DNA from: Cylindrotheca closterium
Taxonomy: Eukaryota > Bacillariophyta > Bacillariophyceae > Bacillariales > Bacillariaceae
Length of the DNA: 64,000 bases
Assembly (NCBI GenBank): GCA_933822405.4
Contig: CAKOGP040000113.1
Span: 333,183-397,182 of the forward strand
Direction: 5' to 3'
The translations under genes were made by a program, and so were the position numbers. How positions within the stretch are numbered: position 1 is the first letter of the stretch; every line of letters begins with the position of its first letter. Below the pieces are notes generated by a model. The model saw only the letters and a list, made by a program, of their open reading frames with translations. It was not told the origin of the DNA and did not search any database. Below, piece by piece: positions 1-10,688 of this stretch.

Positions 1-60
1 GATATCTTTGACTTTGAGCTCACACCAGAAGAGATGAATACGCTAGGCAGCCTTGCTTAA
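1..60 (+). CDS. Aldo/keto reductase, C-terminal end (partial)
   Basis: Only the last 19 codons and a TAA stop are inside the window. The reading frame from base 1 gives a tail with the sequence FELTPEEMNTLGSL, which is the helix that closes the barrel in many aldo/keto reductases (typically DFxLTxEEMxxL). That family reduces carbonyl groups with NADPH. Nothing about the active site can be seen here, and the substrate cannot be inferred. The rest of the gene lies before the window. Confidence 0.6.
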   Translation, partial: DIFDFELTPEEMNTLGSLA

Positions 61-159
61 CGTCAGGCGCTGCGTGCTAGCTACAAGATTACAAGATGTC
101 ACTACACCAATACATCAATAGATATACAGTACATTCTAACGATTATAAAGGCAAATATC

Positions 160-1016
160 CTACTCGGAGTGCTCAAAGAAGAGGGCGTTGATAAGAAGGT
201 ATGCTCCAAGCAAGAGGCCCTTCTTCTTTGCATCAGCATCATCGGGGAACTGCAATTCAACGTAACTGGTCTCATTGAATGTATCACGGAAAGTTGCCTT
301 TGGAATCTTTAGCATCTTTCCAACGTAAGGGGCATCACCATTTGTACGCGAAGCATCGGCGCTGTACACTCTCCATGGGAGCATCAAACAGCCATGAGGG
401 CAAGGTGCGCCTTCGGTGCAGCAATCAATGCACATACCGCCGCAGCAAGTTGGAGGTTTGATGATGTAGACTGTCTTATCATCATGATCGTACACTTTGA
501 ATTTAGGAATGCTATTGAAATAAGAGGATCATACAGTGAGAAAAATCCAACACCTGCCATCATGCATATCGAACCATCTTCTACTTACCAGCACCAAAAT
601 GCTTCTCGAACTTCTCCCAAATCATCATCACCACTGAAAACAGTTGCTTCCTGGTAGCAGCAGCACTTGCAGGTGCACATTGGTAAACGGCACGGGCGAT
701 TGACTTCGATAATTTCAGGATTCTGATTTTCAGGTAGACTTGGTGCCTTGACAGTCATATCAAAGCTATGGCAAGGGCCAATGCAGCAGCGGCAGCAGAA
801 ATTGAATTCTTCCTTTGACACGGCAACCTTGTGCTTGTTACTGTTATTCTCTGGGTCATCATTCAATGTAGTGTCGTAATACTTGAAATCTGATTTGGTT
901 ATGCAGCAAATGCATTCCTGGCACCATCCCCGTCTGGCATGCCGAATTTCCATCTTTTGGCATTCTGATAACATCCCCTTCATCAGGTCCGTTCCTCTAT
1001 CCATTTTCTCGCCCAT
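160..1016 (-). CDS. Phospholipid scramblase-like protein
   Basis: Two exons on the minus strand, 1016-589 and 511-160, join in phase across a 77-base GTAAGT...AG intron and give 259 residues. Scramblases move phospholipids between membrane leaflets. The C-terminal part fits the family: a FxEtSYVELQFPDDADAKKK-like stretch is followed by a hydrophobic segment (GAYLLINALFFE) at the very end, as in PLSCR proteins. Cys clusters (CCRCC near the middle, CKCCC and CCGGMCIDCC) resemble the palmitoylated and metal-binding Cys patches of the family. The start at 1016 is preceded by an in-frame open stretch without ATG back to a stop, so an extra 5' exon is possible but unsupported. It is convergent with no close partner; its 3' end faces the aldo/keto reductase tail. 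Confidence 0.7.
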
Positions 1017-1431
1017 GGTTACCTGTTCCTTGGTCTTGATAGACGGTGTTGTTGCTGTTTTCTGATGGGTCGGAGAACACTGATCTTTGTCGTGCTTGTC
1101 ACAAAAGGTGCCCTCGAAAAATTGACGACATCGATATTCTTAGCTCTTCTACTTATGAAGACTTTGTCTCAACTTGACGAATTTGTCCTAATTGGTATGT
1201 AAATTCGGCAATCTTGTTTGAAAAGTACTAGAAATACGTGGTGCGACGCAAACTCGGAAGGACAACCGACGGACAAACCGTCCATGGAAGAAAAACAGGT
1301 CTCTCATCTCTTTGTGCCTACCATGTCACTGTCTGTACTTCCAACTTGCAGGAGACTTCACAGAATTGAGGGCTACAGTAGAATAGCTCGGTTGTATCCA
1401 ACAAATTAGGACATCTAAATGTACAATTGAT

Positions 1432-2510
1432 CTATACTGATTTTTGCTTTTGTGCCTTGGGCTTGAAGTAACGGCCAACAAAGAACTGTAGAAATAGGAA
1501 TAAATAGCTTCCATACATCACGAAAGCAGCTGTGTTGTTTTCCCTTTCAATTTTGCAAGTTGGATCTGTTGTGTAATAGTAGAATCCCAACATGGTGACG
1601 ACAACTCCAACCACCATTTGCGAAATCTGAAAGGTCGTGATGATCATGGGGTTGAACCATTTTGGCCGCAACTTCATGGCCATCAAAAAGTAGTACCCAT
1701 ACATCGTTGCGTGCACACTGTAGTTCATGACAACAAAAAATATTCCAGGAGGAGATTTTGTCACATAAGAATGCCAGCAGTAAAGCAGAACCGTAATGTG
1801 ATGGTACCAATGCAGGAAGATCAGCGGTTTCTTGTGAATGACAATAAAAAAGGTGTCAACAAGTTCACTGTGACAGGCTCTGTTAGATGGCTTGATATCA
1901 TTCTCGAAAGCTACATTGACTATTGTGTACGTACGGAAATTTACTCAGAATGAACAGCTGTACCCAGAGACCAGATGACCCCGATCCGTATGTTTCTCTA
2001 GGATCTTCACAAAGATTGTCTCTTAGCGGTAGGTGGTACAAGTTACTCGCCAATTGAGGTGCCGTTCGGAACATTCCAATCCAAGAAAAGATACTAAGAC
2101 TAAGATTCCAGACTGCCATTGCGTTTCTCCAATTCCATGCGGGTCTTTTCTTCATAACATGTTGCCCCCAAACAATCAAGAACCCGTAAATCACAACTGC
2201 TGCAACTGGAATCATTGGATGTTCGCTCATCCATCTCAACACCGGAATAGGGTCATATTTCTTTTCAAAACTGCAGAAAGTTGAAAGAGCAAATATACGT
2301 TAGATTTCATCAATAAATATGCTGCTGCAGTCTGAAATGCAAATGCAATGATATGGAGAACTCAAACCGATTGGCCATCATAACAAAAACTGTTGCTTGA
2401 ACTCACTTCAAGTAGAAAGGTTCGAGCTGTGGGTAGTCACAGCTGAATTCGCGGTATGCAATCCCATCACTGTTTATGGAAACGCAAGGATCTGTCTCTG
2501 CATTGTCCAT
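1432..2510 (-). CDS. ELO-family fatty acid elongase, copy 1
   Basis: Three exons, 2510-2407, 2270-1935 and 1867-1432, give 291 residues. ELO proteins are the 3-ketoacyl-CoA synthases (condensing enzymes) of microsomal fatty acid elongation. The family box HWYHH lies at residues 166-170, followed by TVLLYCWHSY, which resembles the ELOVL3/6 branch acting on saturated and monounsaturated chains rather than the PUFA elongases (HVYHH or HVFHH). Several hydrophobic helices and a basic C-terminus (KPKAQKQK) that could retain it in the ER are visible. The intron donors are GTGAGT and GTACGT. The first exon was found by homology to the second copy at 5180-6246, with matching introns and phases. The substrate range is inference from the branch. 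Confidence 0.9.
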
Positions 2511-2800
2511 TTTATTGCCCTCGTAAGTGACACTGTTCTTCGTTTTTGTCTTTGCTCGGACCAAAGTCGAAAGTCATGCTGGATCGCAATAAGGCCTGAT
2601 TTAGTCTCTTGGGAATTACTTAGCGTTTTATAGTGTTTCCAGAAGTTGCATTGATTGGCATGTGACGTTCACGAGTACGTGGCATGACCTGCCTGCAATG
2701 ATCTGGTCAATCGAGTGTAAGCGATCACTGATCGTCAACAACTAATCGTGACAGCTGCAACACAATCATAAAATTTCATCGAACTACTCGTAACATCAAA

Positions 2801-3225
2801 ATGAACCGTTTCTTCCTTCTCGCTATTGCCCTCTTCCAAGTCTTGAGCTTGTCTACTGCTTTCGGTAAGTCTTTGCAAGCCTACGGACATAATCTGTCGT
2901 GCTCTTTTTCCGACCAACGACAACTCACATACATCTGTTTCCCATTTGTTCTACCAACACAGCCCCTGCTACACAAGCTTCTGTGTTTTCCAGAACGGCT
3001 ATCTTCGCTGAGGAAGATCCAGCTACACCATCTGTCGAGCGAGGTGTTTCTGTTGACCAAGATGGAAAGTCCAATGTCTGGGCTATCGAACCAAAAATGG
3101 AAGTTGCCTCAAAGAGCAGTGAAGAGAAGACTGCATCTGCTTTGATTGCTGGAGGAGGCCTTGCCGTCTTCGCTGTTATTGCCGGAGTCGTACTTACCAA
3201 CCTTCCCGATCCTAACCAATTCTAA
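2801..3225 (+). CDS. Small plastid-targeted single-helix membrane protein, unknown
   Basis: Exons 2801-2864 and 2963-3225 join in phase (GTAAGT...ACAG, 98 bases) to 108 residues. The N-terminus is a signal peptide ending in STAF-APATQ, the diatom plastid motif, created exactly at the splice junction. The mature part is short and acidic/Ser-rich. It has a conserved-looking stretch NVWAIEPKMEV, a single Ala/Gly/Val-rich membrane helix (about residues 77-97) and a short tail LPDPNQF. This architecture suggests a small thylakoid or envelope membrane subunit. I do not recognise the family. It lies between two elongase copies and next to divinyl reductase, on the opposite strand to the latter. Confidence 0.8.
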
Positions 3226-3560
3226 GTGTTGAGAACTGCCGCTGTACATTATATTGCGTAACACCTAAAAACCCATATAGAAATCAAACTTTTACATTCA
3301 CTGTACCTACTCTAAACGCACAAATTTCACCTAGCTTTGTTATTTGCAGTCTATGTTTCTATAAGAAAAAATTACAGCTCAATATTGATGAGAAACCGTC
3401 GTCACTTGAGAAATGAGTCATGCCAAAATTGAGAAAAGTTGATAGAACTGAATTGAGCTACCTACAGGTAACTTTCATAAAATTACAAACATTGTTAATG
3501 CTTTATCTCTTGTAAACTTTCCACTCCTGCCTTAAAACTTTGATTTTTTATGCATCAAGA
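3226..3560. other. Intergenic, convergent 3' regions
   Basis: AT-rich sequence between the stop of the small plastid protein and the last short exon of divinyl reductase. It probably holds the two facing 3' UTRs. I see no gene or repeat in it. Confidence 0.5.
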
Positions 3561-4910
3561 TTAATCCGAAGTTGGTGCCTTGGCAAACCTACAACAAGAA
3601 GAAACGACGAGCAGTAGTTAGTAAAATGTTCCAATCATCGTTAATCAAAATCCTGTCATTGCAACTTACATTGTGGTGTAAGGATCGTACTCTTGTCCTT
3701 CAACAGCGATGCGGTCGTAGTGCTCTTGGAGGCTGATCTTTCCGAACTTCTCTGAAGGATCAGTTGTCAACATATCTTCCACGGCATAGTACTTTCCGAT
3801 TCTACCAAGCTCGGCAGCATTCTCCAACTTTTCACTGTTGAAAGTATCAGCCGCCCATTGCAAACTATCAATGATGGTGTCAAAGAGCCAAAGTGGGGCA
3901 AAGAAGAAGTTTGGTTCCTTTCCGACAGCCTTATAAAGCATCTGCGAATAGTATTCAAATATTCAATGTCAGCGACGGTATCGCCAATATCAATCAACAA
4001 TACCACAACACTGTAAATCAGCTTACCTCTCCTTGCTTCTTCATGGTCAATGGCTCGTCTGGGCCTCCAAGGTTCAAGATCTCGTTCTCCTTTGTCTTAT
4101 CAGCAATGCAATTAATCAAGTATTCTGCCAATTCAGACTCAGCAATTGGGTTACATCTGGTGACTTCTCCATCGCCGAACATTACAAAAGGAGCCCCTTG
4201 TTGAATAACTTCTAATTGACCGGAAACAGACTTGAAGAAAGCGGTCGGTCGAACGATGCTGTAAGTCATCTTTTCTTGTGCCTGAAGATCAGCCTCAAGT
4301 TTGAGCTTGGCTTGTTGGAATTGCAACCAAGGATTCTTGACGCAAAAGGCACTCAACAGCACAAAGTGACGAGCATCAGTAGCAATACCAGAGTCCAAAC
4401 AGTTTTTGGTGGCTTGGTAGTCAATGGCATAAGCATCCTTCTTAATTCCAGATCTGGAGGCCAGGCAAGAGATGACGGCCTCGATGTCACCATTTTGGGC
4501 TTTGATTTCTTCAAAAGTCTAAGTGTAGAACATCACATTAAAACCACAAGCATCAGAATATTGTCACTTTCAAAACAGAAGCCTCCATGAATTCATGTCC
4601 AACGCCTTTGAAACCATACCTTGGTCAACTGAGCTGGGTTCGTCACATCACACTCCACAATATCGGCACCCTCAAAGAACTGTCCGTACAACATTTTGCC
4701 TTCCTTAGACTCAACCTTGCTCTTGTCGCGAACAAGGGCAATTGTCTTGTATCCTTGTCTAACACTTTCTCTAACTGTCGACTTTCCAATGTACCCAGTT
4801 GCACCAGCGATGACGGCGGTTTTTCCAGCCGACATATCCAAAGAAAAAGCATTGATTTGGGCCACCAAGAGAGCGCCAAGGATCACGATTGAGCTATATT
4901 TTCCGAACAT
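3561..4910 (-). CDS. DVR: Divinyl chlorophyllide a 8-vinyl-reductase
   Basis: Four exons, 4910-4621 (the AAG codon ends at 4620), 4518-4027, 3941-3670 and 3588-3561, give 360 residues. The enzyme reduces the 8-vinyl group of divinyl (proto)chlorophyllide with NADPH in plastid chlorophyll synthesis. The N-terminus is a signal peptide ending INAF-SLDMS. Then comes a Rossmann nucleotide site GATGYIG (residues 36-42) and the DVR-type core [22 protein letters not shown] and [12 protein letters not shown]. This matches plant-type DVR, including the [14 protein letters not shown] segment restored exactly at an exon junction. The last exon is only 28 bases and ends in MFAKAPTSD. It was chosen because a GTAAGT donor overlaps the ATG-TAA that would otherwise end the frame, and a TTCTTGTTGTAG acceptor follows. 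An upstream ATG at 4934 would add eight residues before the signal peptide and is less likely. Divergent from elongase copy 2. Confidence 0.9.
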
Positions 4911-5179
4911 TGTTGTTTGTCGAATGGTCACCACGATAAAGTAATTTGATTCTATCCAAGCAACGATTGCAATGTGACTTGTGATTCAGGAAAGATGATT
5001 TTCTCTCCGATCCTTTCACGTGTCCAATCCAAAGTTCAACTGCAACGTCGGTCCTTCACCCGCCGGTTGCTTCGATCCGGACCGACCGACAGACTGACCA
5101 AATGCGATCGAAAAAAATGAAAATGACAAACTCAAAACCGAAAATTTAAAAGTTGTGGACAGGTTGCTAACACTGTGCC

Positions 5180-6246
5180 ATGTCTTGGTATCCTTCACTT
5201 GCTGGTGAGTCATGTGTGAGTCATAATGATGCTGGATTTGCTTTTGAAAACATTCCGTGTCTCTATCCGAATACGCTGGGAAAGACCTACTTTGCGTGAG
5301 TACTATCATTGACGAGAGATGCTCTCGAATCGGTTCTTGAAAAGTCCGAGTTTGTGATTACTCATCTGCTCTACAACTTCTCTTCGCTTTAGCTTCGAAA
5401 TAAACTATGATCCTGTTTCGCTTCGTGACAAAATGTCCGACAATCCATGGATCCCCATGGTGGGGATTGTACTGTATGCTGTTGGCATCATTGGTGGCAA
5501 GAAGTATTTTGAAAGTCGTCCAGCTTGGAATTGGCGTCGCAGCATGGCAATGTGGAACTTGGGATTGTCGGTCTTTTCGACTATTGGATTCCTACGGACA
5601 TTTCCCCAACTGATGCACAATTTGCTCAACTACACACTGACAGAAAACCTGTGCCATGACCCTGAATCGCAGTACGGATCGGGTGCAACTGGTTTCTGGG
5701 TACAGATGTTCTGCTTGAGCAAGTTTCCGTAAGTCCTTGCCAGCCGTGGGGTCTTTTATTGTCCCTTTCCACCAGATTTTGTACTCACATGTATCGGTCA
5801 GTGAGCTTCTCGATACTTTCTTCATTGTTATTCACAAGAAGCCTTTGATCTTCTTGCACTGGTACCATCACATATCGGTACTCCTATATTGCTGGCATGC
5901 ATACACGACAAAGGCTCCAGGCGGAATCTTCTTTTCCACAATGAACTACGCTGTTCATGCAATAATGTACTTTTACTACTTCTTGATGGCGGTTAAGATG
6001 AAGCCCAAATGGTTCAATAGTATGTGGATTACTGTTTCTCAAATTTCACAAATGGTGGTGGGTGTGGCAGTGACAATTCTAGGATTCATCTTGGCCCCCA
6101 AGTTTGAGAAAGAATGTGCATTGAAATCTGAAAACAACGTTGCTGCCTTGGTCATGTACGGAAGCTACTTGCTACTCTTCCTACAGTTTTTTGTGGCGAG
6201 ATATCTTTCCAGACCAGCCAAGAAATCAACAAAGAAGCAAGACTAA
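5180..6246 (+). CDS. ELO-family fatty acid elongase, copy 2
   Basis: Exons 5180-5295, 5393-5728 and 5802-6246 give 298 residues. It is a 3-ketoacyl-CoA synthase of the microsomal elongation system, with HWYHH at residues 170-174 and the same ELOVL3/6-like context as copy 1. The first exon (start MSWYPSLAGES) is not an obvious open frame. It was found because it reads SCVSHNDAGFAFE, parallel to PCVSINSDGIAYRE in copy 1, before a GTGAGT donor. The middle exon is 336 bases in both copies and both introns fall at the same codon and phase. The C-terminus SRPAKKSTKKQD is Lys-rich, consistent with ER retention. The duplication is clear; which substrates each copy prefers is not visible. Confidence 0.92.
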
Positions 6247-6297
6247 GCTAACCTTGTATACCTTCAGCAGTCTTCTCTATAGTAGCTTGTTTGTAAA

Positions 6298-7574
6298 CTA
6301 CAGATCGCGTCTTCCCTTCGTCCCTCGTCTTCGTGTGTACGTGACAAGGATATATCCCATGGTAGCCAGGAAGAAAATGGATCCAAAGATGTGGCGCTGG
6401 GTATCTAATCGACCAGCAAATTCATCAGATTCGTATTGTTGACGGAAGGATTGTTGTTTTTCTTCATCGTACAGATATTTGTCATGGATTTTCTTCCCAA
6501 TGTCACTCACTTTCTTATGAAGATGCATCGCATGATGAACAGGATGCGAGTGTGTTTTTCTCATGATTTCCTTTATCTCATCCAAGTGAAAGGCCTTCTT
6601 TTTCTCCGAACCTGATGCGTTGTCTTCTTCACGATAGCTTTCATCCCCCTTTTGTAAAGAGTCCTCTGGATTGTCTTGGAACCGTTTTATTTGTTCCTTT
6701 ATTTGTTGAATTTTGTCCAGTTTACCAGATGGATCCTTATTTGGGATTTCGCGATTTGTTTCTTCCTCATTGGCTGCTTCCTCCTCATTGAATACTGGGT
6801 TTTCAGGCTCGGAGTTTTCCAATCCATTCCCAGCAGCTAGATCATCTGGTGCTTCACCGTTTGGTAGATGATTGCCGGGTTCTGAATTCCCCTCTTCTGC
6901 TACTACTTCGTCCTTCAAGTCTCGTTGTTGTTGTTGTTGTTGTTGTTCGGCTGATCCTCCAGTTGGCGTGTGATGCGGCTCCAACATTAAATTCTCCGTC
7001 AGTCGCACTGATTCCTGCCCGGTTGCCCATCCAGCCCATAATCGCAAGGTGGAAGTCATGTCGTTGACCTTCAATTGCACCCCATGGCTGGCATCCTGCA
7101 TGCGGGCAGATAGCCGTTTGTTTCCATCGCATCCAATCGCTCCACCATCGACAAACTCTGCTGGCCCCTCCACTTCCATGACAAACTGTAAATCATCATG
7201 AAATTCATCCTTGGTGTATGGGTTGACAAAGGCAATTGTCAATTCGTTGCTGGAATAATGAAAGGGAGATTCAATGTGATTATCGCCTACTTGTACTGCC
7301 AAGTGCATTCGAGGAAAATCTGATTCTTCTGGTGGTTTGACTTCGTTGTTCATAATGATTTCCGTAGTATCCAATTCTAGAGTGAAGAAAGAATGAATGA
7401 GCATTGTTGGATACGTGTTCAATGATGATTCATTCATTCATTCGTTCATGACACTCCAACGAACAAGGCTTACCTGTCATGCATCCTATCGCTGTCACGA
7501 CTAGATTGTCTGCAAAACCATTTGTCGTTTTGATTATTGAACATAATGCTACCAAGACAAGATTATTTCTCATG
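6298..7574 (-). CDS. Acidic type I-like membrane protein, unknown
   Basis: The main exon runs 7376-6298 after a CTAG acceptor and encodes about 360 residues. In order it has an N-terminal globular part (HLAVQVGDN...EFVDGGAIGC), a poly-Gln tract, a long Glu/Asn/Asp-rich and Lys-rich linker (coiled-coil prone near IQQIKEQIKRFQ), and a single C-terminal membrane helix FGSIFFLATMGYILV followed by the basic tail RRRGTKGRRD. Upstream, an ATG at 7574 opens a good signal peptide (MRNNLVLVALCSII...NGFA). The strong GTAAGC donor at 7473 does not put that frame in phase with the main exon, whereas a weak GTGACA donor in the same exon does. Alternatives are a short start MTELDTTE at 7480 or the unspliced ATG at 7437. 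The gene is real on composition; its 5' end is unsettled. I do not recognise a family. Confidence 0.6.
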
Positions 7575-8007
7575 CTCCTTCTCCGGCACCTCCTCGGTTG
7601 ATTCGATATATGATACTAGCTAGGGTCAAGTTCAAAGTGCTTCGTTGCAGTCTCATCTTTTTTCGCCCCCTTTAACATTCAAAAAGGGGAATTGCCCCTC
7701 AGACTAAACGCGAGCCACACTAACGTTCATATGCGGTCTGGCGCTCTTGCATTGGCTTCTCCGTTACACGAGTACAAGCCCGGCCGACTTGAACAATAGG
7801 TTGGCGTCGATTTTTGGGTGAGTGAGTCGAATGAAGCATGAACGACGAATGAATGCGATCGATTTTCGTTCTATTTTGATCAGTTGTCAGAAGGGTCTTC
7901 TATAGAAGTCTTCTATAGAAGCTTTGGAGCTGGAAAGAAACAATCAATACAAAGACAGCAACCACAAGAACAATAGACATCTTGTCACACAAGATTAAAT
8001 TGTTAAC
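7575..8007. other. Divergent promoter region
   Basis: Spacer between the acidic membrane protein (minus) and the PH-domain gene (plus). Apart from the palindrome pair reported separately at 7897-7921, I see no gene or repeat. Confidence 0.5.
7897..7921. promoter_or_regulatory. Two copies of a perfect 12-bp palindrome
   Basis: CTTCTATAGAAG occurs at 7897-7908 and again at 7910-7921, one base apart. Each copy is its own reverse complement. The pair lies 86 bases before the ATG of the PH-domain gene. Tandem palindromes of this size are typical of dimeric regulator sites. That role is inference, and the central TATA could also be a core promoter element. Confidence 0.4.
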
Positions 8008-10620
8008 ATGGCCACCAAACAAGGCCTTTCAGGTCAAATAAGTCAAGTCAGCGAAGATGCCAAACGAGCAGTCCTACAAAAGACGAGCCTTACCAACAGT
8101 CTATGGTTCAGCAATCTCAACACAACATGCACCATCAAATCAGCTCCCCCCAGGACACCAGATGTGCTGGGTCTACTGTCCGTTAAGAGTGGATGGCTAT
8201 TGAAACGTAATGAACAACATGTTTGGCAACCAAGATACTGTTGCGTAGTCCCTCATACATTCCTGTACTATTTCGATGCCCATCCTTCGTCCACGAGCGA
8301 CTTACCGCCAAATCTATCACCAAAGCAACAAGAACACTTGAATAAGGCTGTTCGACAAGGTTATGGAAAGCGTGGAGCCCTCAAGCAACAACAACCGAGA
8401 TCCTCGCTGTATCATGTCTTGGGATCGGGAACCACTGGAAACCAGAACCAACCTGAGGAGAACCAAGACGGAACCCCATCGATGCTTCAGCCAGCTGGAA
8501 TTATTGATTTGGAGTGTTACACAACCGTCCATCGCAATTCTCAAAACAATAACTTGCTGGAGTTGGCCGGGGACGATACTGTCAATCCAGATTTGAGAAG
8601 CTTTTACTTTTGTGCAAACGGCCAAAATGAAGGGGAACAATGGACACAGGCATTGTTGGGTCAACGCCATTCTGCTCTTTTGGATGAAAAAGAAGCTTAC
8701 CGACAAGTTTGTGATGGTTTTGCCCAACAATTGCAGGAGCTTCATTCCGAGTTGGACAATGTCCACAAGAGAGCTGAAGGCCACCAGGATGACATGTATC
8801 GGGTGCGATCACAAATGGAGGAGACCCGTAGAAACTGCTTGCGATTAATTCAAGATTTGATGGATCGCAGTGAAAACTCCATTCCAGCAAAGAAGACTTA
8901 TCGAAGTGATCTCGAAACAATTAAGGGGCAGGATCTAGGATTGCAGGCTGCTGTGCAGTTGGTGTGTGATTATACCAGAGTCTTGGAAGGGGATGTCCGA
9001 GAAAATGCCGACAGTGTTAACCAACTCGAGAGGAAAATGGAGCAGAAACAAGAGGGGGACCAAAGTAAGGTAGAACAACTTGAGAAAGAGTTGGAACAGC
9101 TCAAGAGCGAAATGAAGCTCCAACAATCCAGCTACCAAACTCAAGTGGACACACTTCAGGCCAAGTACATTCAATCACAAAAGGAATGCCAAGACGTTCA
9201 AAAAGAGCTCGCTTCACAAAAGATGGAAGTTACAATGTTCCAGTCGTCGACTAGAACGAAGGTTACAGAGTTGCAAACACACAAGAAGATTTTGAAGAAG
9301 GAAGTTATTGAACTCCGAAAGAAAATTGAAGAAGCACACAGTGAATTGGATCTATACAAACACAAAGAAAATGGTGCCAAGTTGGAAGTAGAGCAAGAAC
9401 GGCAAAAGGCGAAATTGTTGGAGCGGTATGTCGAGAAGGTTGAATCTCAAGTAAAGGTTCAACAAAATATGATGGAAATGATGTCGCAGGCAGGAAGTGT
9501 GTATGCAGGAGGAAGTGTGTATGCAGGAGGAAGTGTGGCATTCAACCAAGATGGAGAGTTTGCAATGGGACCCACATCACCACCGAGCCAGATGGGGCGT
9601 CCCGGTACTACACCCTACAACAACTTGATTGTCAACACTCCTTCGTCCGTGCAACAGGACGATGACGATTTCGAAAGCCGAGAGCAAGGCGGATACCGAA
9701 TGCCTTATTCCAACACCAACAAGCGAAGCCAATCAAGAGGTCGCGCCAAGACAAATGATGACGATGACAACAAATCACACATGTCAGAACTGACCGAAGA
9801 TCGCACCCAACGACAATTTGATGCCGTTTTGATGCTACAGCAGCAGGCTGCATTGCGCGCTATGCATGTTGCTTCTCCACGCAGTCAGCTCCCGTCTCAG
9901 CATAACTTCCAATCACCTCCACCGCCTAGCTACCAAGCTCATCCTAATGGTCCACCTACCGTGATTGGAGTCTCTGATGATCCGGGTCCAGGAGAGGAAA
10001 ATACAGCTCCCAAGTTGGAAACAATTGGTTCTGTACAACCACAGAATCGCAGACCGTCAGCGGTGTCACGCAGTGATATACCCAAGCCCGCCATGACAAG
10101 AGTCAACTCAGAACGCTCTGTTACAAGTACTGGCTCAAAGTTGAGTGTGGCGCAACGAGCGAGAATGGAAGCAGAAACGAGGGGTTCCACTCCAGTTCGA
10201 GTCCGATTAAACCAAAGCCAAACTAGTGTTGGCACTCCAACGCGTGGGAATTCAGTCCGAAAAGAATCGCCTCAACGACCTCCATCCTCGAACCAGTCAG
10301 CAACTGGGAGTTTCTTGTCTAAGCTTGGAAGACGGTTAGAAGACGGGCTGGACAATGTCATGTTTGGGGATGAGGAGCCATCCTTTCAATCACAATCAGA
10401 TGACGGGTCTGTCGGCTCTTATCCTGAAGAAAAGAAAACAAGTGATGGCGGCCAACCGAGTGTAGCAACTGCAGTCAAATCAAACAAGGGTTTGAGTTTG
10501 GCCGAGCGACAAGCACTTCAAAGACAGCGGCAAATGAAGTTTTTGAAGGGTCAAGGTATAATCAATGACGAGAAGGAAGTTCGTGGCGGCGCATCAGTGG
10601 CTTCTTCCCCGCAAATCTAG
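8008..10620 (+). CDS. PH-domain coiled-coil protein
   Basis: A single 870-residue open frame with no intron. A pleckstrin-homology domain spans about residues 57-218: it opens LLSVKSGWLLKRNEQ, then WQPRYCCVV and YYFDA, and closes RSFYFCANGQNEGEQWTQAL, with a disordered insert between the early strands. A long coiled coil follows (about 225-485, rich in Glu/Gln/Lys/Leu). After it comes a low-complexity Ser/Gln/Pro tail with a small repeat (GSVYAG twice) and further short helices (SLAERQALQRQRQMKFLKGQG). PH domains bind phosphoinositides, so a membrane-linked scaffold or trafficking role is plausible. No catalytic domain is visible. The start is the first ATG after a stop-rich leader. Confidence 0.85.
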   Translation: MATKQGLSGQISQVSEDAKRAVLQKTSLTNSLWFSNLNTTCTIKSAPPRTPDVLGLLSVKSGWLLKRNEQHVWQPRYCCVVPHTFLYYFDAHPSSTSDLPPNLSPKQQEHLNKAVRQGYGKRGALKQQQPRSSLYHVLGSGTTGNQNQPEENQDGTPSMLQPAGIIDLECYTTVHRNSQNNNLLELAGDDTVNPDLRSFYFCANGQNEGEQWTQALLGQRHSALLDEKEAYRQVCDGFAQQLQELHSELDNVHKRAEGHQDDMYRVRSQMEETRRNCLRLIQDLMDRSENSIPAKKTYRSDLETIKGQDLGLQAAVQLVCDYTRVLEGDVRENADSVNQLERKMEQKQEGDQSKVEQLEKELEQLKSEMKLQQSSYQTQVDTLQAKYIQSQKECQDVQKELASQKMEVTMFQSSTRTKVTELQTHKKILKKEVIELRKKIEEAHSELDLYKHKENGAKLEVEQERQKAKLLERYVEKVESQVKVQQNMMEMMSQAGSVYAGGSVYAGGSVAFNQDGEFAMGPTSPPSQMGRPGTTPYNNLIVNTPSSVQQDDDDFESREQGGYRMPYSNTNKRSQSRGRAKTNDDDDNKSHMSELTEDRTQRQFDAVLMLQQQAALRAMHVASPRSQLPSQHNFQSPPPPSYQAHPNGPPTVIGVSDDPGPGEENTAPKLETIGSVQPQNRRPSAVSRSDIPKPAMTRVNSERSVTSTGSKLSVAQRARMEAETRGSTPVRVRLNQSQTSVGTPTRGNSVRKESPQRPPSSNQSATGSFLSKLGRRLEDGLDNVMFGDEEPSFQSQSDDGSVGSYPEEKKTSDGGQPSVATAVKSNKGLSLAERQALQRQRQMKFLKGQGIINDEKEVRGGASVASSPQI

Positions 10621-10688
10621 ATCTAAAATGTGTTGTAAATTGTGTGTTTGTCTAAATTATCATTTCTACTAGCCTGAAGTTTCAGGCT

